Origin: Eleginops maclovinus
Lineage: Eukaryota > Chordata > Actinopteri > Perciformes > Eleginopidae
Reading direction: 5' to 3'
Assembly (NCBI RefSeq): GCF_036324505.1
Contig: NC_086368.1
Coordinates: 17,659,878 to 17,723,877, forward strand
DNA length: 64,000 nucleotides
Shown: piece by piece, positions 45,602 to 60,600 of the stretch
How the letters are laid out: the number at the start of each line of letters is the position of its first letter
Position numbering within the stretch: the stretch's first letter is position 1
The notes under the pieces: model-generated
Database searches by the model: none
The model's input: the letters and a program-made list of their open reading frames with translations, nothing else
Told to the model about the DNA's origin: nothing
Position numbers and translations under genes: made by a program

Positions 45602-48600
45602 TCAAAAGAGCATGTATCTGATGGGTGGCACAGTGTCACAGTCCTCGTCCTCAGCAAATACGGCAATGAACTCCAGCATCTTCTTGTTTGGAGGGATATC
45701 TGTCTTGGTGACCATCTTCACCACGTCAGACACACTGCAACAACATACAGTATATGTTAGCTTAGTCGGGGAGAACAAACAAACTATATACAATTATTAC
45801 CGCATCTCATTTCAAACCCACATTTGCATTTTTGGTTTGTGTCTTCTGCTCATCCAGGGCCATAAATGTTGTTAAATGATTTAATTCTATTAACATGTAT
45901 TTATGTATCCAAAGCTTGATAGTGTTCCCTCTTTGACATACTGTATACTGCCATTATTGTCACATTCACTATTCTGCTGCTGGAAGTACACAGTAGCACA
46001 CACAAGGTGTATTAATCCGTGGGCGAGAAAAAATCAACACATATATTATAAACATTATGACACTATTTAATCTGTTCTCATACATTCAACATAAAGCTAC
46101 ATAATTGTGACCTGTTTTTACATTTAAAATATCGGTTGGGGCAAAAAAACTAAACACAGGAAGCTTGTAGCAGGGCAACTGTACAGGAAGTAACTCCTGG
46201 AGAGGGCATTTATTACATGTGCGGCCAGCGGTCCACAGGGCCGGCCCTCTGCCCCTCTCCCCTCGCAGCTTTATCTAACCACAACACCACTCCCCAGAGA
46301 CATGAGCATTACAAACATACATGGACATTTACACAGTCTGTTTCAAGCTCAACACAAAGACCTCGCAGCACAGTCTACAATCTCAGTTTAAACTTGTGTA
46401 TGATTTTGTTTTGTTAAAGTTGCAGGGATTGGAAACATCCCAGAGGGTGCTTATTCTGCTGTGACTCAGTTCTTAATTAAGAACGTTTATGAAGCACCTG
46501 ATTCATTTCATACACCCCGGGCGTATAATGTGCTGCAGCACTGAACAGTCTCAAACATTCTGGTGACTCGAATGTAGAGAAATAAGAATCACACTAATTT
46601 AACTCTTAAACTCTTCTCCTCAACAAACAGAAGGAAACCTGAGGAGGCTCGGTCTCACTCATCAGTGTTCAGTGAAGCATGAGGATGTGTCAACAGGCTC
46701 TCTGCTCACAGGCTCAGAGGAAACACCTCATCCTGCCATTAGCCTCTAAACAAACACGGGAGGCTATGATTGTGTGTGCGCTATGTGACATGTGTAGCTA
46801 TGCATATGCAAAATGACACCGTATTTCTGCATTGACTGGACATACCTTTGCTTGAGCCTCTCTTCTTGCCCCATGTATAACATAGCATTTCCGTATAAGA
46901 GATATCTGATGCTCAAGTTATAATTATCCTGCACAAAGAAACAATACAAATAAATGTATAGTACAATGAGGAAACATAACATTTAACAGAGAGATATGCG
47001 AGTATTGCATGGATGCATTGTGCAGAGGACAGTTCTACTAATAAAGTCTGCAGAGTGTAAAGGTCTAATGTTGACCTGTGGCCTCTACCAACTTCAGGCT
47101 GCAGTTCAGGAAGCTCTTCAGTAACTCCACAAACAAACAACGGGGAACATGGTCGGTAAAGGTTAAACAAAACCTGGGTAAATATGAACACTTGCCAAAA
47201 TATTTCCTCCTTGCCTCCTTCAAAACAAACTCTAGCAGAATCATGTCTGCCTTGGCACAAACGTACATGCATAAAAGAAAAGTTATTCCACCTTAAATGA
47301 ATATGAAATACTTCGCAGTAGTAAAGTATTTCATTTTCAGTATCCGTGTTACATAAGTATCCATGTTCAGGTGGTGTATGATTATATTCTATAAATACAA
47401 ACAGCTTATGATCAACCATTTTCTATGTTTTAAGTAATAAAACAACATTATGATGTTCGGGACGGTGGAAGAGACAGCTTGAACATTTCTCAATGTCATT
47501 GAGACTCCATCAGTTCCACAGAAGATCACATTGTACCAGTCCAAACATACATATGTTAGTTTGAGTTTGAATCAAAAGCTATAACCTTCCTCCAGCATTT
47601 CAGAATACAGTCCTGAAGTTGTGAATTGAAGGTGCAAAGTCTCCAATCGTCTCATACAATAGCTATTGTGTTCACTGGAGGAAGGTGACCAGGGTCAGAT
47701 ATTTTTAATAAAATACATAAAGTATGCACTCAGTTGCACCGGGTGTAAAGAAAGTGTGTGTTTCCGTGCTGAGAGGAATACGGAGGCCGTACCTTGATAA
47801 ACCGGAACAGATCTCCCAAGGTCATTTCCTGCTGACCGCCACGTCTGCCCTCAACAAGGAAGTCATCCCACAGGGTGTATTTCTTTCCTGCGACCTGCCG
47901 ATAGACATGTTACATACACCAACACAAACACAGGCATAGTTGACAGATGAAGTACTACTTGCTGTGAAGGATGTGTAGGAGATGTTTAGGTCCATAACAA
48001 GAGGCCTGGACACAGACAGAGAGACTGCATTTTTCATCACCGTGTTATAAAGCAGTTGAGAACTTTCAGCAGCCCCCTGAAACTGCAGCGTGGATCTGAA
48101 CAAGCTGTGATGAAGTCAAGAAGGTGCTTCCTCATGAAGTGACCCTCTTCCTTTTTCTATAGCTTCAATCTACTACTGACATGATTCTCACAGTTTTACC
48201 TTTATTCTGCTCCAAGAAAAATACACACTGCTATCTCAGTGTAGTTTGGGGCAGATCACATTTGTTCAATTTGAGAAAAAGTTGAAAGAATGTTGCTTAT
48301 AAAATCTGCATCCGTGTAAATGTACACGTGCTGCCCTTGGCAGTGAAATAACAACCCAGGAATTTTTCCAGACACCATGCCAGATCGTACTTTCAATAAT
48401 GAATTGTTCCATTTTAATCTTTTTCTTTCTGACTTTCCTGGAGGTCTTTAAATGATGTGGTGATAACACACACTTGAAATCTGGGAATGATAGTCTGTCT
48501 TTGATAGCTTTTATCTCCTGTCTTCTTTTGCAGATAGATGCACCTTTGTTCTGAATTCTTTTTTCCAGTAATCATTGGAACATTTCTCTATGAACGTTTT

Positions 48601-51600
48601 TCTAATAGGGCTGTGCATTGAAAATGAATCCGATTTTTCTTTATCTAGCAAAGAACAATTGATCAGACGTGAGTGTGAAGTGAGGTATCTAAAAGAGTAA
48701 AATTTAAGCATCAGTACCAAAACTTTCATATAAGCAGAAGTATTGAACCAGTTTGATGCCATGTGTAGTTTTACTCGAACAGTAAACTCTTAGAGTGAAA
48801 ACAATTATTTACAGTTAGCAGAAATGCATTCGATACATCTGAACCTTGTGAACTGAAAAGCATGATGAGAGAATCTTGTGATTATAAATGAAATTTTACA
48901 AACATGTCATTCAGTAAGATAACTTCCTCAAACAACACATCTCTGTGTCCTGCCTCAGGCTCAACTGTCACTGACGTCACGTCTCATCAGATCACATGTT
49001 AGGAAGAATGACCCTACAAGTCCTGACACACAAACAGTTCAATTAAAAGCCCTGCAAACATACACAGCGCTTTTTCTTCTGTTACAAGACAGACACTGTT
49101 TTCACATGCCACAATGTGTTAACATCATAATTCACATGTGAAGGACATAAAGAGAAACCATTCCCTGACCTGAAGAGCGTCAGGATTCCTCACATGCAAA
49201 AAATATGTCCTGATACGTCACATAGTCAGACGACCCTGATTACACAGGCGCTGTCTGCTGAGAAATGTTGTGAAGATCCAAACTTGGCTCAGGATGTGAA
49301 TACCAAAACCCCGGCTAAACCTGGGTCCAATTATCTCTGCTCCAGCAGCCAAGGGGAACTTTTCAAATAGCCCTCACAACTCCCCCCAATTATGGGGTTT
49401 GGGGTTATGGAGACACACTCGAGGCATACTTCTCCTCAAGTCCGACAGGGTGTCTAGGTCCTTTGTCTCATTTTTATACAAAGCACATTTTGTTTGCGAG
49501 ATGCACTTGTACTTATGTTGGCTTCTTAAATGTTTATGCAAAACAGATCTCTAGCCTGAAAGGAAAGACCATTTTTTCAAAAGTTCTTCTAATTGCAAAA
49601 TCGGACTTTAAAATGGACATCTGTTATGTTCCACGCCAGAGTTTTTTATGATTGCTTTTGTATGCAGATGCTGATTTGACACAATGCTAAGTGGGCATGC
49701 AGACTATTTTTACTTCCCCACCCCCCCTTCCTCCCACTCATATCTGTCACACAACTCTGGCAGGAACCTGAAGCCAACCAACTTAACCCCATCAGTCCGA
49801 GAGTAGAGTCACGTCAACTATTCAACACCGTACCAGGGGAGAAAAAATCTCTGGAAACAATTACCAATGGTTTCCCACAAGCACAACTACAGTATCTGTT
49901 TGTCGTAGAACCTTTACCATTAAAAAAACAAAAATGTCCCAATGTAATTGTTATCTCTGGGGAGAAAGACGGAATGTAAGGCAGAGAGTTATTGTTTTCC
50001 TCTTAGAGCAACAGTCGACCGAATGACCAGCGTGGAAAAGAACCCCAAATCTGCTTTACTAGGAGTCCAAATGCAGTAATCTTATCCTATATTACATAAA
50101 GACACATCTTTGTACACAGTTATATTTTAATTAACCATCCGCGCTCAAAACTGACGCCTTAAAAAAGACAAATCAAAAGAAAGAGCTACTCTAGTGGTTC
50201 AAGATAATGCCACAAGTCCAGTTATTATAGTTGGGTCAGGTTGGCTTCAAGTTAGAGACTCTGAGAGGTCTCCTGTATCGCTTATCACCAAAATCCCTTC
50301 AAAGTGACAACTGGTTGGCAGCTTTTCATAGCTTTACAAAATCAGACAGAATCCATTCAACTTCGGGTTGGGTCAATCCTGAAAATGCTGTGATGTGAGT
50401 AGGCTCATGGTAAATGCATAGACAAAATGATTGGGTTTGTCTGGCAATGAACATTAGAAATCTATAGAGATAAACTGCAAAAAAACAGATATAAAGATAC
50501 ACAAGATAATCCCCTAAAAGACTATTTATTCAGCCTCAGGAAAGCCTTATTTTTTTTAATGTTTCTAATGGCTTAATGCTGTGTTCAAGTACTGTCCTAT
50601 CTCATTTTCTCTACGGGTCCAGAGATCTTTTTGGACACAAAGCAGAGTTGGCATTCAAGATTCTGGTTGGCTGAGCTACACCGAGTTTGACTTCAGATTG
50701 TGAGGAGAAGACAAACGGCCCCATCACAGGCCTGAGTGGAATAAAGCCACAGTGGTGGAAATTACATTTACACTCAGTCTGCTCTGTTATTGGAGGGCAG
50801 CCAAATCTGTGCTCTGCTGTCCACATATTGTAGTCTGTATTATAAATGAAGTGCTCAACTTCCACCTAAAACATGACACAGCTGGTATTTCCAAAACAGT
50901 AAAGGAACACAATGACATTTAAACCTTTAAAACACTTCTCATTTCACCATTACCCACGTCATGGTTTTGCTGATGCTGTAGTTCACATGTTGTATATAAT
51001 TTAAATGTTAACTGTCTTTTGTACGCATTGAGGTCATATCAACCTCAGTTACAACTTGGAAACACTATTATTTTTATGTAGCAGCAAATGCGTGTAATAC
51101 TCTGATACATTACTGCAACTGATTTAGAGGGAAATAAAAAATGTTTTAACCTCCTTGTCAAACCAACACATTTGTTATCACGGTATGTCGCTTCTGCATT
51201 ATTAAACAACATGCATGATGTAAATTCTTCCTCACTATGTGGGCTGTTCAGAAATAAAGTTCCCCTAATATCTGACAATAACAGCCCAAACTTCAGGCTG
51301 CTTCCTCTTGTTGACAGGAAACCTGGTGAGCGACACATCTTTCTGACAAACCTAAATGTAGACAGTAACAGCTTCCAGGAAAGAATTCAGATTAATCTAA
51401 TCATAGAGAAGCCACACAAAGCCCTTCATACTTCCCATTGTGTGGTCCTGAAACAGTAAAACAGGATCACATAAGAAATAAAAATTACTTTAACACACAA
51501 TAAATCACGTGCCTCAAAACGTACTGTTCTTTATAAGGAGAGATGTGGAAGGGACCTCAATAATATGTTTTATTGTTTGAAATATATGACTTTTCATTAA

Positions 51601-54600
51601 TTGGATGTGAAAAAGCTGTGCGTTTTAACTTTAACACAAAAAACTGTGATCTTTTAGATGCTAAAAAATACCTACATTTATTTTATTTTTCTGTTTGCTA
51701 CACTTCTTATATTTATATGTATTTCCATCCAGCCTAAATAACTTACAAGTTAAGTTGAGCAATGTTCAATTATACATACAATTCAACTTGATGAGTCATT
51801 GAGTCACAGCAATGTCTGAGAATAGCTGGACCACGGTTGCAGTTCAGCTCAACTTGCTAGGGTCTTCAAATGCTTATTGTAAAAGTACATTTATCAAACA
51901 AAACGTTTTAATCCCCTATTTGACAGTAAGGTTAACATACCTTCAATATGCATAGCGCTAGCATTAAGTATTATTTCATCTATGTTCTGGATCTGCCCAA
52001 ATCAGGAGACCTACCCAGGGCAGTTGAACAGCACAGGACCTTTTACACAATAAAGTCTCTTATGATAAGAGCAACTGAACCCAAAAATAGACGCCTCTGA
52101 CTGCAGATATACGTGAGGGCATGGGAATGTAGTGCAGCCCGAGGAAGCTTAACCAAGTGAACCTGATAAGGAGGGAGAATGAATTTGTTGGATTGCGATC
52201 CCCTTCAGCAAGCACAATAATGCTGGTCATGCTGCACGGGTCATTGCATGTGGAGAGTATTCATAATGCACGTTTTTAATCTTGCCCTTAAAGACAATGG
52301 AGAATTTTTGGAGACAGGAAGCCTCAAAAAGTCCTCCTCCCTGCAGTCTGCCACAAGAAACAGCTCTGCTGAGGCACGCTCCTCCTCAGCTTTATTATCT
52401 GGACTGAATCCCAACAGTGGAAATGTTTTTACAACCCGTCGTGGCTAGAGGCCTGTTTCTTCAAAGACAACGCTTTCCCTTTGGAGGGCTTCAAAGAAGG
52501 TTTAGAGGAGGCAGATGGAGGATCTGTGTGGTCTTTTTAGATCATATTTTCAACCTAATCTTTTTTAGCTTCCCATAGCTTCCATTTCTAAACAATCTTG
52601 TTAATTTCACAGAGACGTCATGCCCCAGACAAGCCCTTTGACTGAGCCTCAAAGCCAAGCCCCATTTCATTCCTGAATATATGGTAGGGTTGCTGCTGTC
52701 TACTAAAGCCCATATGTACATTCAAGTAAAAATGAGTATATCACAGGTTTATTTAAGATATACCAGAGAGAGAAAATAAAGTATATAAAAACATTGTGGA
52801 TAGTCAAGTCATTTCTCTTCAAGCCTTGGGGTATTACTTAAGTAGTACAATAAAAACATTTTTGCTTCACAGGGAACTATGTGAGTTATGATACATTGAC
52901 TACTGTAATTGTCACTTGAGTCAGTGTCAGTTGGAGCTGAAGACTACAGAAAAATCTGAGGCTAAACAGTCAGAAAGACCGCTACTTGCCTCACACCCTG
53001 AAATCGCAGAAAAGTGTGGTGGTTAAGTTGCATTCTGGCTTACGGTTGTGGAGAAAGGAAAAACAATATGTGGAATAAAAAACATCCCTTGTTCTGCATC
53101 AGTTGGGAAACTGATTTGGATGATGTTATAGGAGGTCAAGCTAAATTGGTTAAATAATCTTTTAATTACATTTGATGTCATTTAGCTGATTTTATCCAAA
53201 GCGACTTCCATACAGTTCAATACTGTAGAGTTGCGAATGGGACCAGATTTTGATTTCGTATCTAGCCCAAAGACACTCATATGTACTGGCTAGGGATCAA
53301 ACCACTGACCTCTGAGCCACAGCATCCCCATTTAATGTTCACTAAACCACTAAAAACCTTTATAGGCTAATATCATGTGAATCCTCTTTTAAAGTAGATT
53401 TGCCTCAATCAGAGCAGTTGTCCTATGTCTACAGGAACATCTTTGTTTATGTTTTCCTGTATGGCTTTTTTCTTACAAAGGAACACAGTACTGTCATGTA
53501 AAGTGACCTTTTGTCTGATCGGGAGTGTCATCTGCTACCTAATCACTATTGATCACCACTCTCTTTGGACTGAAGACCCAGATGGCTCAGACCTCCAACT
53601 GCTCCCTTCAGCCCACTTCAACACCCTAGAGATTTGACAGGATACCAGCCACACATGGCCCAATGGAATACATTAAAGCAATATACCAGTAAATACATTA
53701 AAATGTAGTTTTAAACAAGCTTCATATTTATGATCCACAAACTCTGTATTTGTGCAGGTCAGCGGTGTGCAGACACTTCTCAGAAGAGTGCTGGGTCTGA
53801 CACACAGACTCAAAGCAGCCCGTTACTTTTCAAAGACTTCCATTGACGTGTAAAACAGCAAACAGAATTTCTGTGTGATTGTCTTTCAATGAGAAGATAA
53901 CAGCACTCCGCCTGACTGAAAATGACCTGGGGCAGAAGGACTGAGTCAATAACGTGCTCCTCTTACAAATGGGCCACTGACATGATGGAGCCTGCAGAGA
54001 CACCCAAAAGTTGCAGTTCTAGAGCAACAAATTATCAATAAAATGTTTTAAAGTGAGACATTTGAAAGTCCCAAAACTATGAGGGGTGCCTTAGACAAAT
54101 GCAGGGCTTCTCGTGTCTATAACCATGGATCAAAATTAGCCAATTTTCCAACTGGCAGCCTAAACATGAATGATCGTTTTATATTTCTATGATGATTATA
54201 GCACATATTGCTTATTGGGCTGTAGTATGAAATTGGGACAGAGCTGATATCTGTGCAGTTTTATTCACAGGGATAAATTCAATAACAACACACAGCTCTG
54301 AAAATTAACTGTGATCAGTGTGTCCTCTGTTGTTACATCCTGGTTTGTACCATTGATTAAACACCTCGGAAAACAAAGGTCACACTGTTTGGCTACATGG
54401 TGTAATGCTACATGGAATGATGTAACTCTGCCATGTGCTGGTCACTGGAACAGGTTATTGATGTATGTTTGTCAATATGATCCAATTGGTCCAATTATTG
54501 TCGGCATGATAAGCTGTACGATTATCTGCTGATGGACACAGACAAATAATATCAGACACACAGCTCAAAGATCACTCGGACCATTAAAGCTAGATCTGCA

Positions 54601-57600
54601 CAGATGAAGCATAACCAGAGACAGAGCTGGACAATGTGATGATATTATATTGTAATAGGCTTTGTTCATTTTGGTTATTCAAAATAAGTGTCTTTTCCAG
54701 GTTTTAACGGCTGCAGTACAGTTAATCGATGTAATTTTCTGAGTGTTATAGCCATTTTATTATTCAATTTTACCCATTAAGCCATGATAATAACTTCTTT
54801 TTTTTAACTCACTGTGTAAATAGTTGGTGTCAAGCCTTTGTGTTTGGTGTTTGAAATATCATGATACCTGATCTTCCTCATATTGCCAGGCCATTTCCAC
54901 ACTGCTAACTACAAGGTATTATTCCATTAAAGACAAACTTAATGTGCTTTTGAGAGGATAAAATCTTGTGATTTTTGGGATTTCCCCTAATGCCACCAGC
55001 ATCTTCACATTTGCGACTTTGATTGAAATTTCTCAACAGCTATTGGATGGGTGGCCACAAAATTAATTAAAGTAATTTATGACCCCCTGAATTATCATCA
55101 GTTTTTGTCATCCCTTAATAACAGGAGACCTGCACACACTGGAGGCCTTCTTTTGGCTGTAACAAACACGGAACAGAAAAAGAGCCAATTTAGTTTTAAA
55201 CTGTATGCCTAATGATGTGTGAGCCTTCACTGCCTGAGCCACCCAGCTCTGCCAAAAAGACTGTTTCCAATTGGTGTGAGTGCCTACAGTATCTCATTCA
55301 TTACAAAGGAAATTGAGGCACAACAATTAATTTGCTTGTTAAGCATATAATTAGCACTCATACACTCATTAGGAGATATAAATAACCCTGTGGATGAACA
55401 CACAAGGTTCCAATTCCTTTATGAGAAATTCATGTGGATTTTAAGAGCAGTAAAACCTTACTTTTTTTCTATTTCCATTACAGAACCTGGACATGTGTAT
55501 GTTTTTAGTCAGAACCTCATGTGCACTGCATACGTAATGCAGAACAACATGCAGTCTGCAGACAGACTGTCCTGCAGTGCCTCACAGAGCGGAGGACACA
55601 ATTAATTACATGTGACATAATGACATACAGCGACTCATGCTGTAAGGTTTTGTCCATGTATGAGGTAACGGTTCCTGTGTGTTTTGGTAGAGAGACGACT
55701 GGATGAGGCAACAGAATGCCTATTGAGTTCATGTGTGAATGCTTAGGCTCATGGCATCAGGAGCAGAATAGACACTTAAATGTAAGGTCACTAATGACGA
55801 AACTGCAGCCCATCTCCTGCTAGCATTAGTGCTTTAATGAGAGAATAATGAAGCAGGAGGAGAGATACCTTTAATAACTTCCACATGCTGCTTCCAGTAA
55901 GTGGAACAGGCCTGGAGGTAAGAAGTTGTGAGAAACATTGGAAAAACCTGAGCAACAATGGATGAGGCAAACTAGATAAATGGAAAGAAGGAAAGATATA
56001 TCATTAACACAAATTAATTGTTGTTTAATGTGTTTTCTTGTACATTGTTTTGGTATAGAGAAAGTTGTGCTGATCAGAAATGGATCCTTTACTATTCAAA
56101 CTGGAAAGAAAATAAGTAGATAAGCTCCTTTCAGCTATTTGAGAAGACATAATCGTTTTCATCTGCTTTCCAGTTTTTTAACATTCCACTGAATCTACCA
56201 GATGAAACACGCGTTGGACACCACAAGAAGAACAAAATGAACTTACTATCACAGCCCACAGCTGAAGTATCATAACCAATACCATTGCAATATTAAAAGC
56301 TATTTTTCAATGCTATTTAAACAAACAAGTATACAAACTGACTTTAAATTAGGAATATAACTTGCTTCACAAAATTAGCATTATCTACTTATCATAAATG
56401 AAAAATAGACAAGCAGAATTAAACCTTACTTTACTTGATTAAAAATGGGCTTCGGAAATGTCTGAAGGTGCTAAAATAATTACTTTGGCAAATTTGAGGT
56501 GAAAACATCCATCAAGTGTGGCGTAAATAACAGAGAAGAATAAGAAGAGACTCTTTGCAAGTTAGGATAAGTTACTGTTGTTATGCCTGTTAAGATTTTT
56601 GTTCCCAAAAACAGTTTACGTTGATAACAGCACTCAATATGTGCAGTAATTTTAACAATGTGTCCTTGATCTCTAATGGAGAAAAACAAACAAGCTTCTT
56701 TTTTCTTCACACACCCTCTAAAAGTTGTATGTGTATCTCCAAGAGGCACATTCACAATAATTTAATGTGGGAATAGTAAGTATGAGTTGCAAATACAGTT
56801 AATGGTCTTTATTTTAACATTTCTAGAATTAGTAGTTTAATTTGTGCTCCTACAGGACAGTGAGATATCAGGGTCAACTACAGAGTAATGACTCTGAAAC
56901 AGGTTGGCATTTACTGCCTTGCTCAAGGACCCTACAGAGAAGTAAATATGGACTCATTGTCGTCACAGAGGCCCGATCCACGATTCAGCTAGTGAAAGGA
57001 CGGGCCATTTGTCTAACCAAAAAGCCATTCCGTTATTGTGTTACTCGTTAAACAGTCTGGCCTGTGGCTTGAATATGTATGTGATGAGGAGATATTGTTG
57101 AGAATGATTTCAAAGAGTTGCTAAGAACCAAACATCTCTGGCTTTTTAATTTGGCTAAATGAGTAGCGTGCATGCTGAATTTATGAGCTGTACTACATAT
57201 GGTCCTAAATAAATGAGTTGGATAAGTGGACTTTTATTTGAATGTTCTCTGGATAACGTGTGTTTTGGTCTGATGCTGCACAAAAGAACCACCAATGTAC
57301 AGAAATAACATTTTTGGGAAGCTAATGATTTGTGGGGAATTAGAAACCAGCAGTGACGGAACAATGCAGTGTAAACAACAGATGACTTAAAAACATAAGG
57401 CCAACCACACAATAACACCACCAACAAAAAACCTGGAGGACAACAGAAGGCACAAGCCGTCGAGGTTGATCACAGATTACTCATTATCCCGTGAGCACTA
57501 TTCATGTCTGGGTCTTAAGTTACAAACTGCACAATGCAGCTCCGTGCCGGAGCTCCCCGAGGAATACTGAGGGCCTTGGATCATGTTCACCCTTTACTGG

Positions 57601-60600
57601 CACAGTCTGAGGAGGCCAACATAGATTTAACCACATGTGAGGTAAATCTTCCCCTTTGTTGTTCTCTTTCTTTCTTTAAGCCAGCCCCTGTTATTCGGTG
57701 ACAGATCAGCAACCTTCAATTATAAAAGTGCTGAAATCACAAATAGAGGAGCTGCAGGTTTGCCTTCTACATGTAAAACAACATGCAACCACCCTGGATA
57801 TGTTCAACAAAAGTACACACCCTGGTGTACTCATGACTTCTCAATGAGATCGTCAAACTAGAAATGCGTAGGTTTTTTTTTTGCTGAGCAAGTGTTGAAC
57901 AAAAGTTATTAGAAACAGAGGATGGAACAGATGATCACAAACCCCCCAACTTCTCCCGATGCTGTCCAGACCTAACAGCAAGATCACTGGGAAATCTGGT
58001 TTCAATACACTGCTTCCTGTGAAGGCAGGAAATACCCGTCATTTCTACAGGCAATTAACAAAGAACCAGTGTGAGCATCAACCTTAGAGTGGCTTTCTTG
58101 AGATCAGAAGGTATTCCCCCAACACTGTTAATTCAATTAGAGACTGAAAGGGCAAGCTGGGAAAGAAGGGCACAGAGGGAGCATAAAAGGGCACAAAGTT
58201 AAGACTAGGGTGTGGAGGATGTGTGCAGGGACATGGAAGAGGGAGTATTTACATGGCACACAACCAGCAGGCAACCCAGCGGACAAGCAAAGACAGCAGA
58301 CACTAGTACAGAGAGCTGCTAGAGGGGTTGGGATGGAGCTATTTAATATCCAGCTGAAACACGTCCTCCTCTGTCCTGGACTGGGCCGGGTGATGTTTCA
58401 CTTCACAGGTTTTGCTGGGGCTGCAGCTCAGTTACAGCTGCAGGAGCACAGCACTCCTAAATCCTCGTTGTACTTGAATTATCCTTTTTTGACTTTCATG
58501 GTTTGGTGATTGCAATGACAAACCATGTACTCTCTCTGAACTCCTTTAACTATGTACTGGAAGGTATAACTGGCAAAAAAGATCTAATTTCAAACAACAT
58601 TTATGTTTCTTTTTCCAGCTAATCCCAAGCATTGAAATAAGCTTCATGAAAATATTATAGTGTATTACCTACAACCCCATGACTCCAGTATTTACTCTCC
58701 TTTCAGCTTTGGTCTCCACCAACTCCTGAGGGAAATATCTGGCTCCTTACATTTGCTAAATGCTCCACTACAATCCCTAGCAAGTCACTAACCTTGTGTT
58801 AATGCTGTTAGAGGCAAACCGTGGGTTTATCTTTTGGTTTTAAATCTGTCTGCTGCTGCTTGAAAAGGTTTTAGAGATTGGCGAAATATTGAATGGTGAT
58901 GCTTTAATTAAATAGAAACTCTGGAAAATGTTAATTTCACAGAAAATTTGTGTCTAAATTGTGCAAGAAATTGTCATCATAAAAACGTCATGCTGTATTT
59001 TGCAGTCATTTATAAACAGTATATAAATGTCAATTTCCAAAAAAACGTCTAAACACAATGACAAATAGGGTGCTGACACTAGAGTTGGATATTCTGACTT
59101 GAAGACTGCCGCTTCAAAACTGTATCAGCACCATCTGTGCCAAGTAACAACACACTTTCATGTATATATGATGACATCTAAAGCAGATTTTGTGCAAACA
59201 TTTTCTAGCACTAGATAAAATCCATCTCTATGAGCTTGCCAGACTTGGTACTCCTTTAATGGCCTGTGCCTTGACCCCACCAATTGACAAACATAAACAC
59301 AAGGAAGAAAATTATACTAAAGAATCGCAGTGTTGAGCAGACAAGGACAGCCCCCGATTTGTTTACATATTTCTGCCTCCATAACATCAGCAGGGAAGGC
59401 CAGGGGAACTTCCTATTTTGGGAAACAGCTGCCTTAAAGCAACAATTTCTGGGGAAGGGAAAATGAACTGGTGGGAGAATGAACTGTAATCTATTTCAGT
59501 TAAAGAACCTGTGAGTAAAACAGTTGTGTGGGGATACACAGCCACATCTAAAACTTTTCCCCAAGCCTTCAGTCACAAAAAAAAACATCTCACTACCGTA
59601 TTTTTTCCTCTTCAGAGTTGTGATAATGCAGGTTTCCTTACGATGACTGACAAACATCTGGCAATGCTGTGATGTGGTGGTTCAACTCCACTGTGGGTGA
59701 ACACCGAGTGGACCACCAATTTAGACGTGAGTGTTGTTACTTGATATTAATGAACTGAGACTGATCTCACGAGGGGAGAGGTCTAAGTCATTGGAAGAGT
59801 AAGCCGAGCTCTTGATGCTGCATGTCTGATCAGTGATATTTCACAGCTGCACGTCTGCAGTTGCTTCAAAGGGGGCCTAATAAAACCTTCTCTAATCCTA
59901 GACAGATTAGAGATAAGGCAGTATTAATAGGTATGTTGCTTTTGTCTCTGCTTCCATGTCTGTCAGCTAAATTATGCTATTGAATTAAATAATTTATGTT
60001 TACTTTCTTGATTTACATTCACACATTTCAGTACAGAAAACGTTTTGATAAGGGTCCTGTAAATCTGTTAATGACCTCCGCCATGAAGGTTATGTATCAG
60101 CTCAGTTTGTCTGTCTGCCATGAGGATTACAGGAAAACGTCTGTCGTGATTTTCATAAAACACGTTTGAAGACGTCCGCATTGGAGAAGATCCGAATCAC
60201 AGGCTTGATAAAAATACATAATTTTCACTTCATTTAACACTAAGAAATAGGGCTTGATAATCCTGAAGAGCCCAAATACAAAACACAACAACTAGAACAC
60301 AGCTAACGACTTGTTGTTAAAATGCTCTGAGCAAACAAATACAACAGTTACCTATGTGGATAACACATTACAACGAAAAAAAGGGAATATTTTTTAGAAG
60401 GTATCATGGACAAACTTAAGTTCATCATGAGGACTTATAACTTAAATGTTATCTTTGGCAGACATTAGAGCATCTCCCACTCACAAGGCTGAAGGTTTGG
60501 CAGCCAACCATCTTTTTTCTCTCTTCTTCTGTGTTTGCAAGTATGTACTGACACATGTGTGTTCCTCATCTGTTGATGCTAGAATTTTCCCTAACCGTTT

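Noticed and set aside
56845..57000. Possible degraded SINE (TTTACTGCCTTGCTCAAGGA motif)
   Set aside because: Only one short motif matches a common fish repeat; borders and the rest could not be supported.
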